From positions 1 through 24,066 of the forward strand of contig CAJTTU010000037.1 of the NCBI GenBank assembly GCA_910579325.1: a stretch of 24,066 nt of DNA, read 5' to 3'. The notes under the pieces are model-generated. The model was not told the DNA's origin and did no database searches. It saw nothing but the letters and a program-made list of their open reading frames with translations. This DNA comes from an uncultured Lachnospiraceae bacterium. Lineage in GTDB: Bacteria > Bacillota > Clostridia > Lachnospirales > Lachnospiraceae. The stretch's first letter is position 1. The number at the start of each line of letters is the position of its first letter. Position numbers and translations under genes: made by a program. Positions 6,001 to 13,862 of this stretch are shown one piece after another.

Positions 6001-7383
6001 ATGAGGGAAAATAACGGTTTTAAGACAGCGGCGCTGCACAATCTGGGCTGTAAGGTCAACGCCTATGAGACGGAGGCCATGGAGCAGCAGCTGCGGGAAG
6101 CGGGCTATGTAATCGTGGATTTCAGACAGCCGGCGGACGTTTATGTGATCAACACCTGTACGGTGACGAATGTGGCGGACAAAAAATCCAGACAGATGCT
6201 GCGCCGGGCCAGAAGACAGAACCCAAAGGCTGTCGTGGTGGCGGCAGGCTGCTTCGCTCAGGTTTCGGCGGAGGATCTGAAACGGGAACTGACGGCGGAT
6301 ATTATTATCGGCAATAATCAGAAGGGGCAGCTGTGCCGGCTTCTTGAGGAATATGAAAGAAATGATAGTCAGGAGAAAGCACAGGAAAAGAGCTTGTCAG
6401 ACCGGCATTTGTCTGATCATAGAATCCGCAGACCCGGGCAGGCATTATCCGATCTGTCCCATGCCGTAGAATATGAGGAGATGGAGCTGTCTACGGTGCT
6501 GGAACACACCCGGGCCTTTATTAAAATTCAGGACGGCTGCAACCAGTTTTGCAGCTATTGTATTATCCCCTATGCCAGAGGCCGGATTCGCAGCCGACGT
6601 CCGGAGCAGGCGGTAAAGGAGATCAGAGGGCTGGCGGATCAGGGATACCAGGAGGTTGTGCTGACAGGGATACATTTAAGCTCTTACGGTGCGGATTTCA
6701 AGGGAGAAGACATCAGTCTGCTGTCATTGCTGCGGGAAATTCAGGAGATTCCGGGAATCCGGCGGATTCGTCTGGGTTCTTTGGAGCCTGGAATTATCAC
6801 GGAGGAATTTGTCAGGGAGCTGGCGGCTCTGGATAAGGTATGTCCCCATTTTCACCTGTCTCTGCAAAGCGGCTGCGACGCGACGCTGAAACGGATGAAC
6901 CGTCATTATACGACGGCGGAATATGAGGAAAAATGTCAGATCCTTCGCCGGTTCTATACCCATCCGGCCATCACTACCGATGTGATCACAGGATTTCCCG
7001 GCGAGACGGAGGAAGAATTTGCCCGGACAAAAGCATTTTTGGAGAAAATAGGATTTTACGAGATGCACGTGTTTCCCTACTCGGTGCGCAAAGGAACAAG
7101 AGCGGCGGCTATGCTGGATCAGGTATCGGAGCAGGTAAAAAAGGAGCGGAGCGCACAGCTTCTGGATCTGACCCGCGCCATGTCGGAGCATTTCCGCATG
7201 TACTACGCGGGGCAGGAGATGGAGGTGCTTTTGGAGGAAGAAGCGGAGTTAGGCGGTCATGTTTATATGACGGGCCATACAAAAGAATATATTCGCTGTG
7301 CCTTTGAAAAGGGTGAGAAAAACAGGGTGGTTGCGGGGGAATTTATCAAAATATTACAAAACGACGTGGTATTTTGTCGCTAA
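6001..7383 (+). CDS. mtaB: tRNA (t6A37) methylthiotransferase MtaB
   Basis: Radical-SAM enzyme that converts t6A37 to ms2t6A37 in tRNAs decoding ANN codons. It is a MiaB-family protein with the N-terminal UPF0004 cluster ligands in HNLGCKVNAYET, VINTCTVTNVADKKSR and AAGCFAQ. These are followed by the radical-SAM motif CNQFCSYC (plus-strand about 6538-6561), FPGETEEEF and a C-terminal TRAM-like part. HNLGCKVNAYE and the NTCTVTN form are characteristic of MtaB rather than MiaB. An in-frame GTG lies upstream at 5983 but neither start has a good ribosome binding site; the ATG at 6001 (460 residues) was preferred. A charged linker of about 40 residues (RNDSQEKAQEKS onward) between the two cluster domains makes it slightly longer than usual. 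In Bacillus mtaB directly follows rsmE. Confidence 0.93.
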   Translation: MRENNGFKTAALHNLGCKVNAYETEAMEQQLREAGYVIVDFRQPADVYVINTCTVTNVADKKSRQMLRRARRQNPKAVVVAAGCFAQVSAEDLKRELTADIIIGNNQKGQLCRLLEEYERNDSQEKAQEKSLSDRHLSDHRIRRPGQALSDLSHAVEYEEMELSTVLEHTRAFIKIQDGCNQFCSYCIIPYARGRIRSRRPEQAVKEIRGLADQGYQEVVLTGIHLSSYGADFKGEDISLLSLLREIQEIPGIRRIRLGSLEPGIITEEFVRELAALDKVCPHFHLSLQSGCDATLKRMNRHYTTAEYEEKCQILRRFYTHPAITTDVITGFPGETEEEFARTKAFLEKIGFYEMHVFPYSVRKGTRAAAMLDQVSEQVKKERSAQLLDLTRAMSEHFRMYYAGQEMEVLLEEEAELGGHVYMTGHTKEYIRCAFEKGEKNRVVAGEFIKILQNDVVFCR

Positions 7384-7420
7384 AATTTGGACATTATTTT
7401 AATGTAATTGTGAAAAACCC

Positions 7421-7449
7421 TTGCCGAATCATGGAAAATGTATTAGAAT
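7421..7449 (+). promoter_or_regulatory. Sigma-A-type promoter of the ireB-ruvX-yrzB operon
   Basis: TTGCCG at 7421-7426 and TAGAAT at 7444-7449 are 17 bp apart, about 90 bases before the ireB start, in the 156-nt gap after mtaB. Nothing else was recognised in that gap. Confidence 0.55.
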
Positions 7450-7539
7450 ATTACCAGCGAGGACAGCGTCGGACGGTTTACACAGTATGATGGCCATGCG
7501 GCCACTGCGGGTTCAGGCAATATATAGTTGGAGTTTACG

Positions 7540-7818
7540 ATGGCAAAAATTCACAGAACACAGTATTTTGAGGCGGCACAGGATAAGGAGATGGCGGTAA
7601 GCGACGTTTTGGAGGATGTATACCTTGCCCTGACAGAGAAGGGGTATAATCCGCTGAACCAGATCGTCGGTTATCTGATGTCCGGAGACCCTACCTACAT
7701 CACCAGCTATGGCAATGCCAGAAGCCTGATTATGAAGGTGGAGCGGGACGAGATCATAGAAGAACTGATGAGCTTTTATATTAAGGAAAAGTTGCGGAAA
7801 GCAAACACGCCGAAGTAG
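7540..7818 (+). CDS. ireB: IreB-family regulatory phosphoprotein (UPF0297/DUF965)
   Basis: Small cytosolic protein known in Enterococcus as a substrate of the PASTA kinase IreK and a negative regulator of cephalosporin tolerance. The 92 residues carry the family core VLEDVYLALTEKGYNPLNQIVGYLMSGDPTYI and ERDEIIEELMSFYI, full length. The N-terminal MAKIHRTQYFEAA includes a threonine in the area that is phosphorylated in Enterococcus; whether it is modified here is inference. The frame opens earlier with TTG at 7528, but TTGGAG at 7528-7533 works as the ribosome binding site for the ATG at 7540. It heads the conserved ireB-ruvX-yrzB group (yrzL-yrrK-yrzB in Bacillus). Confidence 0.94.
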   Translation: MAKIHRTQYFEAAQDKEMAVSDVLEDVYLALTEKGYNPLNQIVGYLMSGDPTYITSYGNARSLIMKVERDEIIEELMSFYIKEKLRKANTPK

Positions 7819-7920
7819 GCGGACAGACGGATGAAAGTTCGATATATTTCCGGAATTTTGCAGGAACGAACATTGTAAAATTTCGGGCGTATATGAAAGG
7901 AATGCAAAAGGCAGAGCGGT

Positions 7921-8391
7921 ATGAGAATAATGGGGCTGGATTACGGTGCGAAGACCATGGGAGTAGCGGTCAGCGACCCGATGGGAATTATTGCCCAGGG
8001 AGTCGAGATCATCAGGAGAGAGGATGAAAACAAGCTTCGCAGGACTCTGGCGAGAATCTGCGAGCTGGCAAAGGAGTACCAGGCAGAGGAGATTGTTCTG
8101 GGGTACCCGAAGCATATGAACAATACGGTGGGCGAGCGGGCGGAGAAATCCGAGGCGTTTAAAGGGAAGCTGGAGGCTAGGACAGGTCTTCCGGTTATTT
8201 TATGGGATGAGAGACTGACGACTGTGGCGGCGGACCAGATTTTGATGGAGTCGGGCGTTCGCAGAGAGAAACGAAAGGATTATGTGGATAAGATCGCTGC
8301 GATATTGATTTTGCAGGGATACTTGGATTACAGACGTATGAAAGAGGACGAAACGAAAGAGGAGGCCCCGCTTTCGGGCGCTGACGGCTGA
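7921..8391 (+). CDS. ruvX: YqgF/RuvX RNase H-fold nuclease (putative Holliday junction resolvase; pre-16S rRNA processing)
   Basis: RNase H-fold nuclease of 156 residues. Visible motifs are the first catalytic Asp in MGLDYGAKTMGVAVSD (Asp7), EIVLGYPKHMNN, the second acidic site in LWDERLTTVAA and the third in KDYVDKIAAILILQGYLD. The family has been described both as a putative Holliday junction resolvase and as a nuclease that matures the 5' end of 16S rRNA; the latter suits the RNA-centred neighbourhood. The last 20 residues (KEDETKEEAPLSGADG) are an acidic, poorly conserved tail. It is 102 nt after ireB with a weak ribosome binding site, and 52 nt before yrzB. Confidence 0.94.
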   Translation: MRIMGLDYGAKTMGVAVSDPMGIIAQGVEIIRREDENKLRRTLARICELAKEYQAEEIVLGYPKHMNNTVGERAEKSEAFKGKLEARTGLPVILWDERLTTVAADQILMESGVRREKRKDYVDKIAAILILQGYLDYRRMKEDETKEEAPLSGADG

Positions 8392-8443
8392 AAAGCTTCG
8401 ATTCGTTCTGAATTCGGGCGTGCGCGCGGGAGGATGCGGACGA

Positions 8444-8710
8444 ATGGTTGAGGAAAAGCTTTGTTTTACGACGGATGACGGGACCAAATTGGAACTGTAC
8501 GTGCTGGAAGAGACAAGAATCGGCGGAACGGACTATATTCTGGTGGCCGACACGGCGGAGGATGACGGGAACTGCTATATTCTGAAGGATGTATCGGAGG
8601 AAGAAGCGGAGGAAGCCGTCTATGAAATGGTAGAGGACGATAACGAACTGGACTATCTGACGGATATCTTCAGCCAGCTTCTGGACGATGTGGATATAGA
8701 GCTGGAGTAA
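8444..8710 (+). CDS. DUF1292 protein (YrzB/UPF0473 family)
   Basis: An acidic 88-residue protein of unknown function. The core FTTDDGTKLELYVLEETRIGGTDYILVADTAEDDGNCYILKDV (read in parts) followed by an Asp/Glu-rich C-terminus is the DUF1292 pattern. The frame starts further upstream with a GTG at 8420, but GGGAGG at 8428-8433 supports the ATG at 8444. It is conserved next to ireB and ruvX throughout Firmicutes, so a shared cellular role is likely but not known. Confidence 0.88.
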   Translation: MVEEKLCFTTDDGTKLELYVLEETRIGGTDYILVADTAEDDGNCYILKDVSEEEAEEAVYEMVEDDNELDYLTDIFSQLLDDVDIELE

Positions 8711-8941
8711 ACAGGATAGCATAGGCGTTAGTGAGAAAAACATGTCTGCATATTTGGCAAACTGTGAATTGTGATTGTAAATCATAGTTTCATGAGATAT
8801 GGAGTGCTCATGAGAAATATGCAGTATGTTTGACGGGCGATAAATGCCGATCATGAATCAAAGATTTATGGTCGATAAAGTTTGCACAGGTGCAGACAAA
8901 AAAATTTCGTATGATCGGAAATAAAAACAGGAGGTAATTAT
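8711..8941 (+). other. Structured intergenic leader before the RNase J gene
   Basis: This 231-nt stretch has no gene but several potential hairpins. AACTGTGA (8759-8766) pairs with TCATAGTT (one G-U). CATGAG pairs with CTCATG across 10 nt, around 8791-8812. GATCATGAATC (8849-8859) pairs with GATTTATGGTC (8863-8873) across an AAA loop, 11 pairs including two G-U. TGCAC-AG-GTGCA at 8883-8894 is a 12-bp perfect dyad. None is followed by a T-run, so they do not look like terminators. TTGGCA at 8754 is a possible -35 with a weak -10 17 bp later. The leader ends with AGGAGGT (8929-8935). Confidence 0.45.
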
Positions 8942-10609
8942 TTGAAAACAGAACAAAAATCTAAGCTGCGTATCATTCCTCTGGGGGGAATGGAGCAGAT
9001 CGGCATGAATATTACTGCCTTTGAATATGAGGACAGTATTATTGTGGTGGACTGCGGCCTTTCTTTCCCTAACGATGATATGCTGGGCATCGATCTGGTG
9101 ATTCCCGATATCAGTTATCTGAAGAATAATATCGAGAAGGTGAAGGGATTTTTTATCACTCACGGACACGAGGATCATATCGGCGCCCTTCCCTATGTGC
9201 TTCGGGAAGCGAATGTGCCTGTGTACGGCACGAAGCTGACAATCGGAATTATTGAGAATAAATTAAAGGAATTTCCCAGCTTAAAGGGCGTGAAGAAGAA
9301 GGTGGTGAAGTATGGCCAGTCCATCAATATGGGCTGCTTCCGGGTGGAATTTATCCGGGTGAACCACAGTATTTCCGACGCGGCGGCGCTGGCGATTTTT
9401 ACGCCGGTGGGCACCGTCATTCATACCGGCGATTTTAAAATCGATTACACGCCGATTTTCGGCGATCCGATGGACCTGGCCCGCTTTGCGGAGCTGGGCA
9501 AAAAAGGCGTTCTGGCGATGATGTGCGAGAGCACCAACGCTACCCGGGAAGGCTTTACCATGTCGGAGCGGACGGTGGGACGGACCTTTGACAATCTGTT
9601 CGCGGAATATAAGAATCACCGGATTCTGGTGGCTACCTTCGCTTCAAATGTGGACAGGGTTCAGCAGATTATCAATACTTCCTATAAGTACGACAGGAAG
9701 GTAGTGGTGGAAGGCCGCAGCATGGTGAATATCATCGGAACGGCCCAGGAGCTGGGATATATCAATATCCCGGACGGAACACTGATCGATATCGAGCAGC
9801 TGAAAAATTATCCCGATGAGAAGACGGTTCTGATCACAACGGGAAGCCAGGGCGAGTCCATGGCGGCTTTGTCACGTATGGCGGCGGGCACCCACAGAAA
9901 GGTGTCCATTAAACCGGGAGACGCCATTATTTTAAGCTCAAATCCCATTCCCGGCAATGAAAAGGCCGTGGCTAAGATCATTAACGAGCTGTCTCAGCGT
10001 GGGGCGAACGTGATTTACCAGGACACCCATGTATCGGGACATGCCTGCCAGGAGGAGATCAAGCTGCTCTATTCTCTGGTACATCCCCGATATGCCATTC
10101 CGATTCACGGCGAATACCATCACCGTCTGGCCCATTACCGTCTGGTCAGCCAGCTGGGGATTCCCAAGGAGAATATCTTTATGATGGCCTCCGGCGACGT
10201 GCTGGAAATGGACGGCGAGCAGCATGCCCAGATTAACGGACATGTGCATACGGGCTCTATTCTGGTGGACGGCTTAGGGGTCGGCGACGTGGGAAATATC
10301 GTGCTGCGGGATCGGCAGAGCCTGTCCCAGAACGGCATTATTATCGTGGTGTTATCCTTAGAAAGCGGCAGCGGCCAGCTGTTAGCGGGACCGGATATCG
10401 TGTCCAGGGGATTTGTATACGTGAGAGAGTCAGAGGATTTGATGGACGAGGCCCATGAGCTGGTGGCAGACGCCGTGACAGACTGTTTGGACCGGCATAT
10501 TACCGACTGGAACCGGCTGAAAACGGTGATTCGGGATACGTTAAGCGATTTCCTCTGGAAAAAGATGAAGCGGAATCCGATGATTCTGCCGATTATCATG
10601 GAGATTTGA
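8942..10609 (+). CDS. rnj: Ribonuclease J
   Basis: Metallo-beta-lactamase/beta-CASP ribonuclease with 5'-3' exonuclease and endonuclease activity, central to mRNA decay and rRNA maturation in Firmicutes. The 555 residues show PLGGMEQIGMN, the metal motif THGHEDHIG (His74, His76, Asp78, His79), NHSISDAAAL, HTGDFKIDYTP, and the beta-CASP landmarks GSQGESMAALSRMA, SSNPIPGNEKAV and SGHACQEEIKLL, then IPIHGEYHH and a C-terminal domain. Full length. The start is TTG, supported by AGGAGGT with a six-base spacer; the first in-frame ATG is residue 17, inside the conserved GGMEQIG block, so it is not the start. It lies inside a gene series that in Bacillus runs yrzB directly to mltG, and is followed after one base by the MltG-like gene. 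Confidence 0.96.
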   Translation: MKTEQKSKLRIIPLGGMEQIGMNITAFEYEDSIIVVDCGLSFPNDDMLGIDLVIPDISYLKNNIEKVKGFFITHGHEDHIGALPYVLREANVPVYGTKLTIGIIENKLKEFPSLKGVKKKVVKYGQSINMGCFRVEFIRVNHSISDAAALAIFTPVGTVIHTGDFKIDYTPIFGDPMDLARFAELGKKGVLAMMCESTNATREGFTMSERTVGRTFDNLFAEYKNHRILVATFASNVDRVQQIINTSYKYDRKVVVEGRSMVNIIGTAQELGYINIPDGTLIDIEQLKNYPDEKTVLITTGSQGESMAALSRMAAGTHRKVSIKPGDAIILSSNPIPGNEKAVAKIINELSQRGANVIYQDTHVSGHACQEEIKLLYSLVHPRYAIPIHGEYHHRLAHYRLVSQLGIPKENIFMMASGDVLEMDGEQHAQINGHVHTGSILVDGLGVGDVGNIVLRDRQSLSQNGIIIVVLSLESGSGQLLAGPDIVSRGFVYVRESEDLMDEAHELVADAVTDCLDRHITDWNRLKTVIRDTLSDFLWKKMKRNPMILPIIMEI

Positions 10610-10610
10610 T

Positions 10611-11021
10611 ATGGCCAGAAAGGCTGCGAACAGCAGTACGGACAAAATTAATAAGGTAACAGGCACCGTGATTTTTATCTCGGTCAAGGTGATTGTCTAT
10701 ATTATCGTGGCGCTGGTGTTTTATTATGGGATTACCGGCGCCTACCAGCTGGGCCTCAATCTGTTTTCCAAACGAACCATGACCTCCGCGCCGGGAATTG
10801 AGATGCGGATATCCGTAGACGAGAAGGATTCTGTCATGGATATCGGCAGGACGCTAGAGAAGATGGGGCTGATCCATGACGCTTACGCTTTTGTGTTCCA
10901 GAAGTACTTTTATGAAGTTGATATCGGTCCGGGAGTCTATACGCTGAATACGGCTATGACTGTGAAGGAGGCGTTGGAGGCCATGGACGTTGACAATCAG
11001 GAAGAGGAAACGGAAGAATAG
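10611..11021 (+). CDS. MltG-like (YceG N-terminal domain) membrane protein without catalytic domain
   Basis: A 136-residue protein with a short basic N-terminus, one membrane helix (about residues 17-45, TGTVIFISVKVIVYIIVALV), then an extracytoplasmic domain (about 62-130). That domain reads IEMRISVDEKDSVMDIGRTL, MGLIHDAYAFVFQKY and IGPGVYTLNTAMTVKEALEAM, the LysM-like N-terminal subdomain pattern of the endolytic transglycosylase MltG/YceG. Full MltG is about 350 residues; the catalytic domain with its active-site Glu is absent, and the protein ends naturally in an acidic tail (DNQEEETEE). It occupies the position of mltG (yrrL) in the conserved order before trmR. A regulatory or peptidoglycan-binding role is inference. 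Confidence 0.7.
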   Translation: MARKAANSSTDKINKVTGTVIFISVKVIVYIIVALVFYYGITGAYQLGLNLFSKRTMTSAPGIEMRISVDEKDSVMDIGRTLEKMGLIHDAYAFVFQKYFYEVDIGPGVYTLNTAMTVKEALEAMDVDNQEEETEE

Positions 11022-11023
11022 TT

Positions 11024-11668
11024 ATGATTGTGGATGAGCGCACCGTATCTTATATCCATTCGCTGGAGCGGGAGGACAGTCCGGTCTGCATGGAAATCGC
11101 AAGGGAAGCGAGGGCGGCGGGAATTCCGGTGGTCAGGAAAGAGACGGCCAGCCTTTTGAAAACGCTGGTGGCGCTAAAGCGGCCGAAACAAATCCTGGAG
11201 GTGGGGACGGCGGTGGGATATTCCGCCCTGCTGATGTGCCAGGTGATGCCCTCTGACTGTACCATTACGACGATAGAAAAATATGAGAAACGGATTCCTG
11301 AGGCCAGAAGGAATTTTGCCCGGGCCGGGGAATCCGACAGAATCCGGCTGATCGAAGGGGATGCGGCAGAAGTCCTTTCCGGGCTTGACGGCCCTTACGA
11401 TTTTATTTTTATGGATGCGGCGAAGGGACAGTATGTTCATTTTCTGCCCCAGGCGCTTAAGCTGCTGTCCCCGGGCGGCCTGCTGGTTTCTGACAATGTG
11501 CTTCAGGACGGGGACGTGATCGAGTCCCGGTACGCCGTGACCAGAAGAAACCGTACGATTCACACCAGAATGCGGGAGTATCTGTACCGGTTAAAGCATA
11601 TGGAAGAGCTGGAAACGGCTATTGTGCCGATTGGGGACGGCGTGACCATCAGCACAAGGGTAAGGTGA
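11024..11668 (+). CDS. trmR: Class I O-methyltransferase, probable tRNA 5-hydroxyuridine methyltransferase TrmR
   Basis: A 214-residue SAM-dependent methyltransferase of the COMT/YrrM type: the SAM loop ILEVGTAVGYSALLM (57-71), the acidic TTIEKYEKR, LIEGDAAEVL, the metal/catalytic-type FIFMDAAKGQY and LLVSDNVLQDGDV. In Bacillus the YrrM/TrmR enzyme methylates 5-hydroxyuridine at wobble position 34 to give 5-methoxyuridine. The specific assignment here rests on position: it lies directly before a U32-family TrhP protein, which makes the hydroxyuridine substrate, and directly after the MltG-like gene, as in the yrrL-yrrM-yrrN-yrrO series. It starts two bases after the previous stop, and its own TGA overlaps the preceding region of the next gene. 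Confidence 0.88.
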   Translation: MIVDERTVSYIHSLEREDSPVCMEIAREARAAGIPVVRKETASLLKTLVALKRPKQILEVGTAVGYSALLMCQVMPSDCTITTIEKYEKRIPEARRNFARAGESDRIRLIEGDAAEVLSGLDGPYDFIFMDAAKGQYVHFLPQALKLLSPGGLLVSDNVLQDGDVIESRYAVTRRNRTIHTRMREYLYRLKHMEELETAIVPIGDGVTISTRVR

Positions 11669-11679
11669 GGAAAAGTCAT

Positions 11680-12921
11680 ATGAGAAAACCAGAATTGCTT
11701 ATTCCGGCCAGCAGCCTGGAGGTGCTGAAGACGGCTGTGCGGTATGGCGCGGACGCGGTTTATATCGGCGGAGAAGCGTTTGGTCTGAGAGCAAAGGCAA
11801 AAAATTTCACTTCGGAAGAAATGGCGGCGGGGATCGCCTATGCCCACGATAAAGGGGTTAAGGTTTATGTGACCGCCAATATTTTGGCTCACAATGAAGA
11901 TTTGCCCGGTGTCAGAGATTATTTTCAGGAACTGCGGGAATTAAAGCCGGACGCGCTGATTATCGCGGACCCGGGGGTTTTTCAGATTGCCAGGGAGACT
12001 GCGCCGGAATTGGAGCTGCATATCAGCACCCAGGCGAACAATACCAATTACGGAACCTGTCTGTTCTGGCATGGTCTGGGGGCAAAGCGGGTGGTCACTG
12101 CCAGAGAGCTGTCTCTTGCGGAGATCAGAGAGATTCGCGCCCATATTCCGGAGGAGATGGAAATTGAAACCTTTGTCCATGGCGCCATGTGTATTTCTTA
12201 TTCCGGAAGGTGCCTGCTCAGCAATTATTTTACAGGCAGAGACGCGAACCAAGGGGCCTGCACCCACCCGTGCCGCTGGAAGTATGCGGTGGTGGAGGAA
12301 AGCCGTCCTGGAGAGTATCTGCCCGTATATGAGAATGAGCGGGGAACCTTTCTTTTTAATTCCAAGGATTTGTGCATGATCCGGCATATCCCTGATCTGA
12401 TACAGGCCGGCATCGACAGTTTTAAGATCGAGGGACGGATGAAGACGGCTCTGTATGTGGCCGTGGTGGCAAGAACCTATCGGAGGGCTATCGACGATTA
12501 TCTGAAAGGGGAAGCCTGTTACCGGGAGCATATGGACTGGTACATGGAAGAAATCGGAAAATGTACGACCAGACAGTTTACCACAGGCTTTTTTTACGGA
12601 AAGCCTGATTCGAATATGCAGATTTATGACAACAGCACTTATATTCAGGATTACATCTATCTGGGGACGGCAGGCGAGGGCTGCGGGGACGGCAGTTTTG
12701 CCCTGACCCAGAAAAATAAATTTTCTGTGGGCGAGACCATCGAGATGATGAAGCCGGACGGCAGGAATGTGGCGGCGGCGGTAGAACGGATTGTCAATGA
12801 ACAGGGCGAAGAGCAGAAAAGCGCCCCTCATGGGGGACAGTCGCTGCAGGTAAAGCTGTCCATACCGCCGGAGCCGGGAGACGTACTGAGAATCAGTAAA
12901 AGTGCGAGGGAATGCTTATGA
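11680..12921 (+). CDS. trhP: U32-family protein, probable tRNA hydroxylation protein TrhP
   Basis: A 413-residue U32 'peptidase' family protein. The N-terminal barrel shows PELLIPASSLEVLKTAVRYG, GADAVYIGGEAFGLRAKAKNF and HISTQANNTN. It is followed by the four-cysteine region MCISYSGRCLLSN and GACTHPCRWKY (Cys171, 178, 194, 198), expected to hold an Fe-S cluster, then SFKIEGRMKTALYVA. Family members YrrN/YrrO (Bacillus) and TrhP (E. coli) make 5-hydroxyuridine at tRNA U34, probably using prephenate. The frame opens with GTG at 11665, but GTGAGG before the ATG at 11680 supports the latter. Bacillus has two genes (yrrN and yrrO); only the longer YrrO-like one is here. The downstream gene starts on an ATGA overlap. 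Confidence 0.9.
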   Translation: MRKPELLIPASSLEVLKTAVRYGADAVYIGGEAFGLRAKAKNFTSEEMAAGIAYAHDKGVKVYVTANILAHNEDLPGVRDYFQELRELKPDALIIADPGVFQIARETAPELELHISTQANNTNYGTCLFWHGLGAKRVVTARELSLAEIREIRAHIPEEMEIETFVHGAMCISYSGRCLLSNYFTGRDANQGACTHPCRWKYAVVEESRPGEYLPVYENERGTFLFNSKDLCMIRHIPDLIQAGIDSFKIEGRMKTALYVAVVARTYRRAIDDYLKGEACYREHMDWYMEEIGKCTTRQFTTGFFYGKPDSNMQIYDNSTYIQDYIYLGTAGEGCGDGSFALTQKNKFSVGETIEMMKPDGRNVAAAVERIVNEQGEEQKSAPHGGQSLQVKLSIPPEPGDVLRISKSARECL

Positions 12922-13700
12922 GTCTGTTATTACTTACCGGAGCTCTTCTTTCGTTTCTGTATTTTCTGTTTCTGATCATCTATACCGGGATCGGATCGAC
13001 GTTCAGTTATACCTGGCTGATGTTCGCCATCCTGCTGGCTGGCGGATGGGCGGCCAGGAAGTATCTGTTCCGGCCATTTTCTGTCAGGCTGCCGCTGTGG
13101 CTGAAGGTAAGCCTGATCACGACGGCCATGCTGGCGGTCTGCCTCTTTTTGTTTGTGGAAGGACTGGTGATTCACAGCATGTTTCTTTCCTATCCCGACG
13201 ATCTGGATTATGTGATTATTCTGGGCGCTCAGGTGAAGGGGGAGCGGGTGACAAAGTCGCTGGCCATGCGGCTTGACAAGGCGCTGGAATACAACCGGCA
13301 GAATGATCATGTGATTTTCGTGGTGTCCGGCGGCCAGGGAGCGGACGAGGTGATTACCGAGGCGGAGGCGATGAAGCGTTATCTGATGGCGGGCGGCGTG
13401 GAAGAAGACAGGATTATTATGGAAGGCCATTCAAAGAATACCAATGAAAACCTGAAAAACAGTTTTTCCTATATCGTTGTGAACTGGTATGGCAGAGAGG
13501 AATGGGTGGAGGGCGTCAATCCGAAGGTAGGCGTGATCAGCAACAATTTCCATATATGTCGCGCCCGGGCCATCGCAAGGAAGCAGGGCTTTTCCAAAAT
13601 CAGCGGAATTCCGGCAAAGGCCGATCCGTTTTTGCTGCCAAACCAGGTGCTGAGAGAATTTTTCGCGCTGTTAAAAGACTGGATGGTGGGGAATATATAA
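12918..13700 (+). CDS. YdcF/DUF218-family membrane protein
   Basis: A 260-residue protein with three N-terminal membrane helices (about 2-22, 28-46 and 62-83) and a DUF218 (YdcF/SanA/ElyC) domain. The domain shows YVIILGAQVKGERVTKSLAMR, FVVSGGQGADEVITEAEAM, IIMEGHSKNTNENL and VISNNFHICRARAIARKQG. Proteins of this family have been linked to envelope integrity and lipid-carrier metabolism in enterobacteria, but the activity is not settled. An ATG at 12912 is in frame, yet the ATG at 12918 has GAGGGA six bases upstream and forms the classic ATGA overlap with the U32 stop, indicating translational coupling. Confidence 0.88.
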   Translation: MSLLLLTGALLSFLYFLFLIIYTGIGSTFSYTWLMFAILLAGGWAARKYLFRPFSVRLPLWLKVSLITTAMLAVCLFLFVEGLVIHSMFLSYPDDLDYVIILGAQVKGERVTKSLAMRLDKALEYNRQNDHVIFVVSGGQGADEVITEAEAMKRYLMAGGVEEDRIIMEGHSKNTNENLKNSFSYIVVNWYGREEWVEGVNPKVGVISNNFHICRARAIARKQGFSKISGIPAKADPFLLPNQVLREFFALLKDWMVGNI

Positions 13701-13709
13701 ATATATACC

Positions 13710-13846
13710 CCGAAAATCCGAACAGCGGAAGTCCGTATAAGCCCCGGAAGGATTTTCGGACGGCAAAGACGGCCGGAAATTCTTCCAGAACCAGGGGGCT
13801 TAGGAAGACTGTAGCGGAATTAAATTAGTAGCGGAACTAAATTTAG
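13710..13846 (+). other. Leader of the M16 peptidase gene: long-range hairpin plus paired AGCGGAAYT repeat
   Basis: In the 162-nt gap after the YdcF-family gene, CCGAAAATCC (13710-13719) pairs perfectly with GGATTTTCGG (13750-13759) around a 30-nt loop. GTCCG at 13731 could pair alternatively with CGGAC at 13757. Then come two direct repeats, TAGCGGAATTAAATTAG (13812-13828) and TAGCGGAACTAAATTTAG (13829-13846), the second running into the GGAGG ribosome binding site. The same paired motif precedes thiI. Confidence 0.5.
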
Positions 13847-13862
13847 GAGGATTTTTGTTGAG

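Noticed and set aside
8882..8915. TTGCAC and TATGAT before the RNase J gene as a promoter
   Set aside because: The hexamers are 22 bp apart; only the 12-bp dyad between them was kept as an observation.
11941..12831. Open frame of 296 codons on the minus strand within the U32 gene
   Set aside because: It is antisense to a conserved coding sequence, without a ribosome binding site or recognisable motif.
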